A stretch of 32,210 nt of DNA, taken from positions 1 through 32,210 of the IMG/VR virus record IMGVR_UViG_3300025889_000542, one strand, 5' to 3'. The translations under genes were made by a program, and so were the position numbers. This document shows positions 1 through 7,317 of the stretch, in pieces. This stretch comes from a virus. The notes under the pieces were generated by a model. The model saw nothing but the letters and a program-made list of their open reading frames with translations, made no database searches and was not told where the DNA came from. How positions within the stretch are numbered: position 1 is the stretch's first letter; each line of letters starts with the position of its first letter.

Positions 1-2
1 TG

Positions 3-122
3 TGGAATGCCCGATTCAATGGAGTAGCCGCTGCCCATATGGCACAACCCGGAACTCCGCGAGTAGGCGGTGCTGCTGCTGGCTTGCTTCGCCCTCTGGC
101 TGCACCTGCGAGGCGGTGGTAA
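3..122 (+). CDS. C-terminal end of an upstream phage gene (partial)
   Basis: An open frame runs from the window edge to a TAA at 120-122, and the next gene's ATG follows at once at 123. The visible 39 residues are rich in Ala, Gly, Pro and Arg (it ends LAAPARRW), like a flexible tail. The direct junction with the downstream virion-type gene suggests a member of the same late operon. The visible fragment is too short to assign a function. Confidence 0.55.
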   Translation, partial: WNARFNGVAAAHMAQPGTPRVGGAAAGLLRPLAAPARRW

Positions 123-1718
123 ATGGTTGAGGAAAATGTCTTCTGGGCTGAGTGGACTCCTTGGGGGCCAGCGTTTCTCACAGAGGAACAGGGCGACATC
201 GGCAAACTTGGGGTTGATTACTCTGACAACGTAGACACGAGATGGGAACGCCAAGCAATGCTTGGCCCTCTTCTTAATGTGCTTGACTGCGGAGCAGCAG
301 GTGGAACTGCTGCCAATACCAATGGCTTTGCGGTTGCGCCTACTAGCATGCAAGCGAATGGGCCATACCTCTACGCGATTCGCGGCACGAAGTGGGCCAA
401 GATAAAGTTGGAGAGCGGCACCACCGCTCTGAGCCTAACAAGTACTGGCGCAGAGACTGCACTTGCTGAAGCAGCGACCAGTATCCTCTATACGCGGAAC
501 GCTGCTGGTACAGAAGAGATAAGCATCGGCATGCGGAACACACCGTACAGGGTCATATCTGCTGTTGGCACTGGAAACACGGACACGCATGCCGTGAACT
601 CAGCGCCATATGGCGGTACTTACGCAACCATAATTGCTAAGGCTGCTTCGTCTTCTGCTTACCGTGACATTGCTATTCTTGGGCGCAACCTGTCTACGAA
701 CACAGCAGAGAACGTGGTCGCAATGGTTACGCTAGCTGGCACCGCAAAGATGGCAAACACTGCCGCAGTAGTTAGAGCAACCATCGCAGGAGAGCCAATC
801 AAATTTACCGGCTTTGCTCTCGATAGCGATAAGTGGCTTATTGGTACAAGCAATGGCCCGTACTACCTTGACTCTACCTTTCAAGAGTTCAGGCCGCTCA
901 TCGAAGAGTTGGATAACGACGTTAGGCACTGCGCCCAGATGGGGGTGTGGGGCGCGCTCAACTCTTCTGTGATTATCCCTCTCTACCGTGGAGTTCGTGT
1001 TTCAAAGAACCTCTCAGGGCGAAGCATCGGGCCGGGCATCTTTGTGGAAAATGGTTCCCCATTGCAGGGCTATGTCTCTGCTTTCACTTCCTCTGAGCGG
1101 TGGGGTTACTTCACTATCCACAACAGTGTGACTGACAAGACGTGGATATGCGCTGCTCGTCCATCATTTGAAACTGATTGGCACAAGTATCCAATCTCGT
1201 TCTTCCCAATCATTAAGTTGCCAGATGGTATTGAGTCAGACTCCTCCTACTGGGTAGGCACTCAGGGTGGTCGAACTCTTCCAATGGTCGCCGTTGGATA
1301 CGATGACGATGTGGCTTGGTTCGATGAAGGGCGTACTGACCGCTTCATAGATGACACCAGTTACAAGTACGCATCGAGCGGAACCCTGTATCTAACTAAG
1401 ATGAAGCGCCAACCAGAAGCGTACAAAGACATCATGTGGTTTGACATCGAAACTGCTGGCTGCGATAGCGGTAATGAAACTGTTACTCTTTCTGTTGTTG
1501 TGACAGACCGATACGGTAATGAGTCAACCATCCAGATTGGCGCTCCTATTGCTAGCAATGGTATCCACCGTCTGCGCGTACCAATTGACTCTCCTATTAA
1601 TATGGCTCGCGACATCAAGCCGAAGATTGACTTCGCTCGGGGCAACACTACTACCAACAGTCCTAAGTTGGTGGCCAAGGTACGAATGGCCTACACCCTG
1701 AAGGAGATGGCGCTGTGA
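123..1718 (+). CDS. Probable virion/tail-associated protein, 531 aa, unknown function
   Basis: This long clean ORF starts at an ATG directly abutting the upstream stop. The protein is rich in Thr, Ser, Gly and aromatic residues in alternating short beta-like segments, with no signal peptide and no transmembrane segment. The composition and the spacing of W/Y/G residues recall beta-propeller or beta-sandwich virion proteins, but no catalytic motif is recognisable. It lies just upstream of a coiled-coil, fibre-like protein and the lysis cassette, the usual place for tail or appendage proteins. The downstream GTG start overlaps its TGA (GTGA), indicating translational coupling. The assignment as structural rests on context only. 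Confidence 0.6.
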   Translation: MVEENVFWAEWTPWGPAFLTEEQGDIGKLGVDYSDNVDTRWERQAMLGPLLNVLDCGAAGGTAANTNGFAVAPTSMQANGPYLYAIRGTKWAKIKLESGTTALSLTSTGAETALAEAATSILYTRNAAGTEEISIGMRNTPYRVISAVGTGNTDTHAVNSAPYGGTYATIIAKAASSSAYRDIAILGRNLSTNTAENVVAMVTLAGTAKMANTAAVVRATIAGEPIKFTGFALDSDKWLIGTSNGPYYLDSTFQEFRPLIEELDNDVRHCAQMGVWGALNSSVIIPLYRGVRVSKNLSGRSIGPGIFVENGSPLQGYVSAFTSSERWGYFTIHNSVTDKTWICAARPSFETDWHKYPISFFPIIKLPDGIESDSSYWVGTQGGRTLPMVAVGYDDDVAWFDEGRTDRFIDDTSYKYASSGTLYLTKMKRQPEAYKDIMWFDIETAGCDSGNETVTLSVVVTDRYGNESTIQIGAPIASNGIHRLRVPIDSPINMARDIKPKIDFARGNTTTNSPKLVAKVRMAYTLKEMAL

Positions 1719-2662
1719 GTCCCGAAGAAGAGACAGTTCTCCAGAATCAGGTGGTTGCCCTTCGGCAGATGGTGGAGGAGATGCGGTCGGAGTTAGATCT
1801 GTACCGGCTAAATGGCTTGGCGGACGCTTTCACGGGGCGCGGGAATCAGGTGTTTGGTGCTGGGAAGATGCGGTTGGACAGCAACGGTATGCAGGTGTCT
1901 TCGGACAGTGAAGAACTTGCTCCAATCTACTTTGTCAGCAAGTTCTCAAACGACCCTGAAGCTGAAGCGGTTCGCTCCGAAATTACGGGGAAGATCTACA
2001 ACTCAGCCTCTTCCTCTGTGTGGGTAACGGCTCACTCCCAAGACTCATTCGCGCAGTTCAATGTCTACGCGCTCGACAACTCAACCTCCGACATCAGCCT
2101 TGTAACCAGTCAGAACGACCCAACTAACACTGCAATGTTCAAGGTAAGTACCAATTCGTCCAAGTTCCATCAGTTTGAGTTTACCGGCGGGCCAATATTG
2201 CTTCCGCTAAAAGCCGGAGACTACACCGCCTCCGAAGGTTCAATCTGGTATAGCACTTCCACGGACACGATTCGCCTCGAAGACGCTAATGGAACGCAAG
2301 ACCTTGTTACGCGCGACTGGGCAACAAACATCCTCAGCGGAATCCAGTTTGGCGGTGATGGTTCAACGCTAACAATTGCTAATGGTGAAGTAATCATCTC
2401 CTCCACCTACCACAAGGTAGACACCGAATCGGCTGCTGCTACCGACAATCTGGACTATGTGTACGGGCCTTCCTTCAATGGGCAACTGCTCATGCTTCGG
2501 GCGGCCAACTCAGCAAGGACAGTAGTACTCAAAGATGGCACTGGCAACTTGAAGCTCGCAGGAGACATGACCCTCGATAACGCAGAGGACACCATCACTC
2601 TGCTGTACGACCAGACCGATGACGTTTGGTATGAAATCTCTCGCTCGAATAATGGTGCCTAA
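1715..2662 (+). CDS. Probable tail fibre / appendage protein with N-terminal coiled coil
   Basis: The 315-aa product starts at a GTG overlapping the previous stop by 4 nt. Residues 1-30 form a heptad-rich helix (LQNQVVALRQMVEEMRSEL) suited to trimerisation. The remainder is beta-rich, with many Ser, Thr, Asn and Gly residues. The C-terminus (GNLKLAGDMTLDN, then a D-D-V-W-Y-E-I-S-R-S segment) resembles the common end of phage fibre and appendage proteins, in which short strands finish with a W-E-x-S-R-S tail. A coiled coil followed by beta structure just before the lysis genes fits a host-contact or appendage protein. The receptor cannot be inferred. Confidence 0.55.
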   Translation: MSPEEETVLQNQVVALRQMVEEMRSELDLYRLNGLADAFTGRGNQVFGAGKMRLDSNGMQVSSDSEELAPIYFVSKFSNDPEAEAVRSEITGKIYNSASSSVWVTAHSQDSFAQFNVYALDNSTSDISLVTSQNDPTNTAMFKVSTNSSKFHQFEFTGGPILLPLKAGDYTASEGSIWYSTSTDTIRLEDANGTQDLVTRDWATNILSGIQFGGDGSTLTIANGEVIISSTYHKVDTESAAATDNLDYVYGPSFNGQLLMLRAANSARTVVLKDGTGNLKLAGDMTLDNAEDTITLLYDQTDDVWYEISRSNNGA

Positions 2663-2961
2663 TGGGTGAGCATGAAGTCCTCCTTGATGCACTGTCTGAA
2701 CTGAAGGCTGAGATGAAGGCACAGGGCATGACCCTCTCACAGGTTCTCGACCAAGCTCGCAAGACCAATGGGCGTATCACCATGCTTGAAGATTGGAGAC
2801 ACATGGTAGAAATCAAACAAGCGCATGAAGAAGGTATTGCCGAGGGAGCTGGCACTGCTGCAATTACTAAAGGCCAACTCAGAATGTTTATCGCATCAGC
2901 TACTGCTATTGCTTCAATTGCTGGAACCGTTGCCGGGGTTATTGTGAGGTTCATGGGATGA
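2662..2961 (+). CDS. Small coiled-coil protein with C-terminal membrane segment (lysis-associated?)
   Basis: The 99-aa product's ATG overlaps the previous TAA (TAATG). Residues 5-60 are amphipathic and helical (LLDALSELKAEMKAQGMTL...). Residues about 74-96 form one hydrophobic segment (MFIASATAIASIAGTVAGVI), followed by a short RFMG end. This helix-plus-one-TM plan resembles XhlA-type or tail-anchored lysis helper proteins of phages. It sits two genes upstream of the endolysin, so a role in lysis or membrane association is plausible but unproven. Confidence 0.55.
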   Translation: MGEHEVLLDALSELKAEMKAQGMTLSQVLDQARKTNGRITMLEDWRHMVEIKQAHEEGIAEGAGTAAITKGQLRMFIASATAIASIAGTVAGVIVRFMG

Positions 2962-3197
2962 GCGCATTGCTTCTTGTCCACCGCGATACCTCTGGCCAGA
3001 CTCGAAACATTCCATTCGTGTACAGGGACGGTAAGTTGCACGAGGCGCTTGAGCGGATAGCCAACCACCTAACCAAGTCCGGTTCTGCGGATGCTTTGTG
3101 GGAGGGGGTAGCCGCAGACCGGCTTGGGATAATCCTCCAACAGCAGGTTCACATTCGCGACCTTGAAAAGATTATTGAGGAGATAGCCTGTGAATGA
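2958..3197 (+). CDS. Small hypothetical protein, 79 aa
   Basis: The ATG overlaps the preceding stop by 4 nt (ATGA) and the end overlaps the endolysin start by 8 nt, so the gene is embedded in a coupled late operon. The protein is soluble and mainly helical in its C-terminal half (LGIILQQQVHIRDLEKIIEEI). No family is recognised. Its position between a membrane-anchored small protein and the endolysin is the only functional hint. Confidence 0.55.
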   Translation: MSALLLVHRDTSGQTRNIPFVYRDGKLHEALERIANHLTKSGSADALWEGVAADRLGIILQQQVHIRDLEKIIEEIACE

Positions 3198-3879
3198 GTG
3201 GTTAGACTGGGCAGTCAAGCAACCCGGCCCACCGAATAAGGTCTACCCTGAAACTAATGAGCGTAAGGGTATTATTTGCCACAGCATGGAAGGCTGGCTT
3301 GCTGGTAGCCTTGCTGAATTGCAGAAGCCTGAGAGGATGGCCAGTTGGCATTTCAGCATCAGCCTGAATGGCACCCTCTATCAGCACTACGCAACGAGCG
3401 CATCATGCTGGGCCAGTGGGAACAAGACAGCGAACACACGGTTCGTGGCAGTAGAATCAGAGGGCATTGCTGGTACTCCACTCAACGATGCTCAGATTGC
3501 TACATGGCTCCGATTAGTCAACGAGTTAGGATATGCTACACGCGGAGTGGACATCTTCGAGCATAATGAAGTAGCGGTTATGTGGACACCGAACGGTGGG
3601 CCTACCGCTTGTCCGTCTCACCGTTACGACAAAGCATTCGCAGAACTGGAGAACGACATGGCAGACCCTAGACTTGATGCAGTAGTGGCTGCATTGACCG
3701 GCTTCAAGGGGGACGACCCCAACGCAATGGCAGTCCTAAACGATTGGAACAAGAACGGGAACAGTTTGCTCGCTGGTTACACGGCTGAGCAGCAGAAGCT
3801 CGCTGGACACCTGAACAACCACCCCGGTAGCACTACTGTTACCGAACACAAGCACCACCCCGGAGGAGTAATCCAGTGA
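3190..3879 (+). CDS. Endolysin: N-acetylmuramoyl-L-alanine amidase (Amidase_2/PGRP fold)
   Basis: The 229-aa protein starts at GTG 3190 inside the end of the previous gene. Residues about 25-150 form an Amidase_2/PGRP domain. The probable zinc ligands are H31 (IICHSMEG), H125 (FEHNEV) and C141 (TACPSH), matching the His/His/Cys set of T7-type amidases. Other family landmarks are WHFSI (53-57) and FVAVESEG (85-92). The family cleaves the bond between MurNAc and L-Ala in peptidoglycan at the end of infection. The C-terminal 70 residues are helical and then Gly/His/Pro-rich, without a recognisable wall-binding repeat. There is no signal peptide, so release should depend on the adjacent holin. 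Confidence 0.88.
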   Translation: MNEWLDWAVKQPGPPNKVYPETNERKGIICHSMEGWLAGSLAELQKPERMASWHFSISLNGTLYQHYATSASCWASGNKTANTRFVAVESEGIAGTPLNDAQIATWLRLVNELGYATRGVDIFEHNEVAVMWTPNGGPTACPSHRYDKAFAELENDMADPRLDAVVAALTGFKGDDPNAMAVLNDWNKNGNSLLAGYTAEQQKLAGHLNNHPGSTTVTEHKHHPGGVIQ

Positions 3880-4094
3880 AGAAGTATCTCTGGCCTAACA
3901 GTAAGCTCGGTAAGTTCCTTCGTGACCTTGGCGTGATGACTGCGGTCACCGCGCTTGGTTTCCTGATTGATAACTGGACTGGGTTTGTCACTGCTGTGAA
4001 TGACGCAACTGACAACCGTGTTCCTGCGTTCCTACTGGCTTGGGCGTTCTCGCTTGCCCTACTCGCTAGCCGGTGGCTGCGCGAACGGGGATAG
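3876..4094 (+). CDS. Probable holin, 72 aa, two transmembrane segments
   Basis: This GTG start overlaps the endolysin stop (GTGA) and has a strong GGAGGA ribosome site about 8 nt upstream. The product has a basic N-terminus (MKKYLWPNSKLGK), a first hydrophobic segment near residues 18-35 and a second near 50-66 (AFLLAWAFSLALLAS), then a basic tail (RWLRERG). Two TM helices with charged ends, adjacent to an amidase, is the common class II holin arrangement. Function is inferred from size, topology and context. Confidence 0.75.
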   Translation: MKKYLWPNSKLGKFLRDLGVMTAVTALGFLIDNWTGFVTAVNDATDNRVPAFLLAWAFSLALLASRWLRERG

Positions 4095-5288
4095 ATGGCT
4101 GCCATTTCTGTTCTGCCTGAGGCTGTCTGGAAAGATGCGGAGACAGCCTATGCAGAACATGGCCTAAAGGCAGCGCGGCGAGCGATTAATACCGCTGGCT
4201 ATGTAGCCAGCGATGACGCTATCTGTTCCCACATGCGCCGACGCCACATCAGACCGGGTATTGCCCCTCTTCCGAAGGCAGAGATTGATGTGGTATCTGA
4301 GAATGAGGAAGAGTTGCGACGCGCCCTCGCCCACACTCAGCGCCAGCTTGCCATTGCTAAGCAACGAACAGATGAGTTGGTCTCAGCAACTATCACCGCA
4401 TGCAAAGAGGCAACACTAGCCATTGGCCCAGTGCCTCCAGTCCAAGCGCCGCAGAAAGACCTCAGGAAGAAACATGAGGAAGTCGCCCTCTGGCATATGA
4501 CGGACTGGCAGGGGAGCAAGAAGACCGCTAGTTATAACACTGAAGTTATGCGCGAACGGGTCATGCGCTTCTGCGATAAGGCTGTGTCTATCACGAACAT
4601 ACAGCGAGCAGACCACCCTGTCCGCACCTGCGTCGTGGCATTTGGTGGGGATATGGTAGAGGGCTTATTCAATTACCCGGCGCAGAGTTGGGAGATTGAC
4701 TCCACTCTGTTCGAGCAGTATGTCAACGTATCCAGACTTATTGGGGACGTTGTCCGGTCTGCTCTTGCCGCGTATGAGAAGGTTGTTGTGGTCAGCGAGT
4801 GGGGAAACCACGGACGGATAGGCAGTAAGAGGGCAGAGGTTCCGCGCTCAGATAACGTAGACAGGATGTGCTACGAATTGGCGAGGCAACTCCTTACTGA
4901 TGAGAAGCGTCTTGAATGGAAGGACTGCCCTAACGATATCCAAGAGATAGAGATTGGCGAGTACAAAGCGTTGCTCATCCACGGAGATGAGGTTGGAAGG
5001 AATGGGTTCGCTTCTCCTTCTACTATCGTGCAGCACTGCAACCGCTGGAGAAGCGGTGCCTATCCTTGGCCCTTCCGCGATGTATATATCGGACACTACC
5101 ACAGCCACGCGGAGTGGAGTCTTGCTAACGGTGAGGGGAGCGTCTACCAGACAGGAAGCACCGAGTCCGACAACCGCTACGCCGGGGTGACCCTAGCTGC
5201 AACCTCGCTACCTAGTCAGCGATTGCACTTCATTGACCCGGTTAAAGGCAGGGTGACTGCTGCTTATAAGGTATGGCTTGAAGACTAA
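4095..5288 (+). CDS. Calcineurin-like metallophosphoesterase with N-terminal helical region
   Basis: The 397-aa protein's ATG directly follows the holin stop. Residues 8-55 look like a small DNA-binding-like helical domain (AYAEHGLKAARRAINTAG...), followed by a coiled coil (70-105) and the phosphoesterase core from 128. Core motifs are visible: T-D137-W-Q139 in place of the usual D-x-H, GGD (184-186), GNH (237-239), HGD (296-298) and GHYH (333-336). The fold normally binds two metal ions and hydrolyses phosphomono- or diesters, including DNA ends (SbcD/Mre11 relatives). Substrate is unknown. The gene closes the late block, and the early promoter lies just downstream. The His-to-Gln change in motif I may alter metal binding. 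Confidence 0.75.
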   Translation: MAAISVLPEAVWKDAETAYAEHGLKAARRAINTAGYVASDDAICSHMRRRHIRPGIAPLPKAEIDVVSENEEELRRALAHTQRQLAIAKQRTDELVSATITACKEATLAIGPVPPVQAPQKDLRKKHEEVALWHMTDWQGSKKTASYNTEVMRERVMRFCDKAVSITNIQRADHPVRTCVVAFGGDMVEGLFNYPAQSWEIDSTLFEQYVNVSRLIGDVVRSALAAYEKVVVVSEWGNHGRIGSKRAEVPRSDNVDRMCYELARQLLTDEKRLEWKDCPNDIQEIEIGEYKALLIHGDEVGRNGFASPSTIVQHCNRWRSGAYPWPFRDVYIGHYHSHAEWSLANGEGSVYQTGSTESDNRYAGVTLAATSLPSQRLHFIDPVKGRVTAAYKVWLED

Positions 5289-5309
5289 GGTAAAGATTTC
5301 TCAGGACAG

Positions 5310-5338
5310 TTGACACATGGTGTCGGGGTGCCTATTGT
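5310..5338 (+). promoter_or_regulatory. Sigma70-like promoter, start of early operon
   Basis: A perfect -35 box TTGACA (5310-5315) is separated by exactly 17 nt from TATTGT (5333-5338). It sits in the 90-nt gap between the phosphoesterase gene and the next ribosome-binding site. Transcription would begin near 5345, upstream of the ATG at 5379. It would drive the plus-strand early/replication genes that run to the terminator at 13085. Confidence 0.7.
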
Positions 5339-5378
5339 TCTCAGCACCAAGCCGCTTGCGGCCAAGAAAGAGGAAGCA

Positions 5379-5588
5379 ATGGAAGACAAGAGGTTCGAGT
5401 GGCGGGAAGACCCGCACTACTGGCTAGGGTATTTCAGCAACATGCTGGAAACCGAAATCGCCAAACACCCCAAGAGCACCTACTACAAGGAAGCCCTCGA
5501 AGAGTGGAAGAAGTTCCATCCACGGATGCTTGCTGCTGTTAAGCGGAAGGCAGTCGAGGACTACAAGATTTGGGGTAAGACGTTTTGA
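5379..5588 (+). CDS. Small hypothetical protein, 69 aa
   Basis: The start was set at ATG 5379, because it follows AAAGAGGA at a good distance and lies downstream of the promoter. The in-frame TTG at 5310 is itself the -35 box and would place the gene start upstream of transcription. The product is highly charged and helical (WREDPHYWLGYFSNML...EEWKKFHPRMLAAVKRK), soluble, and of no known family. As the first gene of the early operon it may act early in infection. Confidence 0.6.
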   Translation: MEDKRFEWREDPHYWLGYFSNMLETEIAKHPKSTYYKEALEEWKKFHPRMLAAVKRKAVEDYKIWGKTF

Positions 5589-5674
5589 TCTTCACCGTCA
5601 TCGTCGATGTGTTCCTGTGGTCGGTGGTCGTCACTGCTGCCTACTACGCAATCCGAGACCTGCGAGGTAAATGA
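5585..5674 (+). CDS. 29-aa single-span membrane microprotein
   Basis: This short ORF begins with TTG 5585, overlapping the TGA of the previous gene, and ends at TGA 5672-5674, two nt before the next ATG. Its product, MIFTVIVDVFLWSVVVTAAY followed by YAIRDLRGK, is one hydrophobic helix with a basic cytoplasmic-type end. The close packing on both sides makes it a credible gene despite its size. Function unknown. Confidence 0.45.
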   Translation: MIFTVIVDVFLWSVVVTAAYYAIRDLRGK

Positions 5675-5675
5675 G

Positions 5676-5936
5676 ATGGCTTGGTTCGATGACCCGTTCG
5701 TTGATAGGAACGGACGCGATGTGTCTTGGGCTGACAACATCCCGTGGCACTACAACGGAGAAGAGGACGAAGATGATTTCTTCTGCCTCACCCACGACCG
5801 TAACTGGTGCAAGCAGTGCGCCATCTGCGAACGCTGTCGAGAGTTCGTGGAACTGGTAACGCCAAACATGTGCGAGTCGTGCATGGACAACCTTCAGGGA
5901 GAACAGGAACTAGCAGATGCTGCCGCACGAGATTGA
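5676..5936 (+). CDS. Acidic zinc-binding protein, 86 aa
   Basis: The start was set at ATG 5676, preceded by GAGG about 8 nt upstream and directly after the upstream microprotein stop. The N-terminus is acidic and aromatic (MAWFDDPFVDRNGRD). Residues 36-73 carry a dense set of possible zinc ligands: C-x2-H, then C-x2-C-x2-C-x2-C, then C-x2-C. This suggests a double zinc ribbon or treble-clef fold. It overlaps the downstream nuclease by 20 nt. Such small zinc proteins commonly act in protein-protein or nucleic-acid binding in phage early operons. The exact role is unknown. Confidence 0.65.
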   Translation: MAWFDDPFVDRNGRDVSWADNIPWHYNGEEDEDDFFCLTHDRNWCKQCAICERCREFVELVTPNMCESCMDNLQGEQELADAAARD

Positions 5937-6696
5937 CCACCTTTCCAACAGCAGCGTGAACACGTTCCTGCGCTGCCCTCGCCAGTGGGCGTTCGCCTAC
6001 CTTGAGAAGTTGCGCCGTCCGCCAAGCGTTGCCCTTATCAGGGGTAGCGCCGTGGACGACGGACTCTCTCGCAACTTTGAGCAGAAGATTGAAACGCGAA
6101 AGGACATGCCTGTGAAGGATGTCCTTGAGATTGCAGAGGAGTCCTTCCGCAATCGCGTTGATGTCAACGGTGGGGCTAGTGAGATTGAATGGGACGGGAG
6201 CAACATGGCCAAGGGCATTGACTCCACCATCAACCTAACGAACTACCACATGGCGCAGCATTCTCCTCACATTCAGCCTTCTGCTGTGCAGGTTGAGATG
6301 CACAAACCTTTGTCGGACGGTCGCGACTTTGTCGGCTACCTTGACTTCATCGACGAAGCTGGTAATGTATGCGACTGGAAGACGGGCAAGTCTCGGATGG
6401 GACAGGCAAGCGCAGACTCTGACATGCAGCCTAGCGCCTATGCCTACCTGATGGATAAGCCCATTAACTTTGTCTACTACCGCGCCATTGACACAGGAAA
6501 GAACGTGTCTGGTGAGGTGCTGGAAACCAACCGATCTGCACAGCAGATTGATTGGTATCGGAATGCAGCAGAGGATGTATCCGCTGCTGTTAACGCAGGG
6601 GTTTACCCCGCCAATCCTAATGGGTGGCATTGCTCACCTAAATTCTGCGGTTTCTACCAGCTCTGCATGAGTGGACGGAAGCCACAAATCGGCTAA
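5917..6696 (+). CDS. PD-(D/E)XK exonuclease, Cas4/RecB-like with iron-sulfur cysteines
   Basis: The 259-aa protein has the Cas4/AddB plan. It has a first Cys in LRCPRQW (C20), the nuclease core G-Y-L-D143 and C-D153-W-K155-T-G, the RecB QxxxY motif (Q171, Y175), and a C-terminal trio C239, C244, C250. Four cysteines in this layout ligate a 4Fe-4S cluster in Cas4 and AddB. The family degrades single-stranded or resected DNA ends, and in phages it is linked to recombination and replication. An SSB-like protein follows immediately, supporting a DNA end-processing pair. The start at ATG 5917 overlaps the previous gene by 20 nt. Confidence 0.85.
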   Translation: MLPHEIDHLSNSSVNTFLRCPRQWAFAYLEKLRRPPSVALIRGSAVDDGLSRNFEQKIETRKDMPVKDVLEIAEESFRNRVDVNGGASEIEWDGSNMAKGIDSTINLTNYHMAQHSPHIQPSAVQVEMHKPLSDGRDFVGYLDFIDEAGNVCDWKTGKSRMGQASADSDMQPSAYAYLMDKPINFVYYRAIDTGKNVSGEVLETNRSAQQIDWYRNAAEDVSAAVNAGVYPANPNGWHCSPKFCGFYQLCMSGRKPQIG

Positions 6697-6713
6697 GCCG
6701 GGGAGAACAGGCA

Positions 6714-7202
6714 TTGTCTTGGGACAAGTTTGAACGTGAGTCAGTCAAGATCAGCGCAGCCAGCGAGTACCCTGAGGTGCCCGATGACCTGTATGACGCA
6801 ATGATTGCGGACATCAGCGAACCGGAGACTCGCCCTGACCCCTTCAATGAGGGTAAGGACAAAACGGATTTCTTCATCACGTGGGAAATCACCAGCGGGG
6901 ACGTGCGCCCCGGCACCACGCTTCGGCAGTATGTATCTCTGCCTGAGCAGTTCATGACTGAGGGTTACCTCAGCGAGAAGTCGAACCTGTACAAGGTCAT
7001 GGAAGCCCTAGGCTTTGACCTCGCTGGAAACTTCAAGGTCAAGCCTTCCACGTGGCAGGGAATGGAAGCTCGCGTCATGGTGGAGAACAAGGCTAACAAG
7101 ATGGGTGAGATTCGTCCGCGCATCACTGGCGTGAAGCCAGCGAAGAAGGCGAAGCCTGTGGCTAAGAAGCGCCCGTCTGACTGGTCGGAGGACGACGACT
7201 AG
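6714..7202 (+). CDS. Probable single-stranded DNA-binding protein (DUF669-like)
   Basis: The 162-aa product starts at TTG 6714 behind GGGGAGAA. Residues 20-115 look like one beta-rich domain (PDDLYDAMIADISEPETRPD, ITWEITSGDVRPGTTLRQYV). A Lys/Pro/Ala-rich linker (KPAKKAKPVAKKRP) follows, then an acidic end SDWSEDDD, typical of SSBs that recruit partners through the C-terminus. It resembles the DUF669-type phage proteins found next to RecB/Cas4-like nucleases. ssDNA binding is inferred from architecture and context, not from a unique motif. Two hairpins follow the stop. Confidence 0.65.
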   Translation: MSWDKFERESVKISAASEYPEVPDDLYDAMIADISEPETRPDPFNEGKDKTDFFITWEITSGDVRPGTTLRQYVSLPEQFMTEGYLSEKSNLYKVMEALGFDLAGNFKVKPSTWQGMEARVMVENKANKMGEIRPRITGVKPAKKAKPVAKKRPSDWSEDDD

Positions 7203-7251
7203 CACCAGTATCTGGTGTGTCAAACGGGGAGGATGGGCAACCATCCTCCCC
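7203..7251 (+). terminator. Two tandem hairpins, the second with an 11-bp stem and GCAA loop
   Basis: Just after the stop of the SSB-like gene, CACCAG/CTGGTG (7203-7217) forms a small hairpin. GGGGAGGATGG (7226-7236) then pairs perfectly with CCATCCTCCCC (7241-7251) around a GNRA tetraloop, GCAA. No U-tract follows, so this may be an attenuator, a stabilising 3' end or a processing site rather than a full terminator. The rest of the gap to 7317 shows no gene. Confidence 0.6.
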
Positions 7252-7317
7252 ATCCTATATATGGAAGACAAATTGACAGCACAAGTTGTTTGCGAGTTCC
7301 CACTTGGGAGCATCTCA

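Noticed and set aside
2595-3068. 157-aa minus-strand ORF in the lysis region
   Set aside because: It is a shadow of three coupled plus-strand genes, with no ribosome site.
5310-5378. TTG start for the 69-aa gene at 5310 (23 codons longer)
   Set aside because: The codon is part of the -35 box of the early promoter and would precede the transcription start. ATG 5379 has a proper ribosome site.
7273-7278. TTGACA that could be a second early promoter
   Set aside because: No -10-like hexamer is found 15-19 nt downstream, so it was not called.
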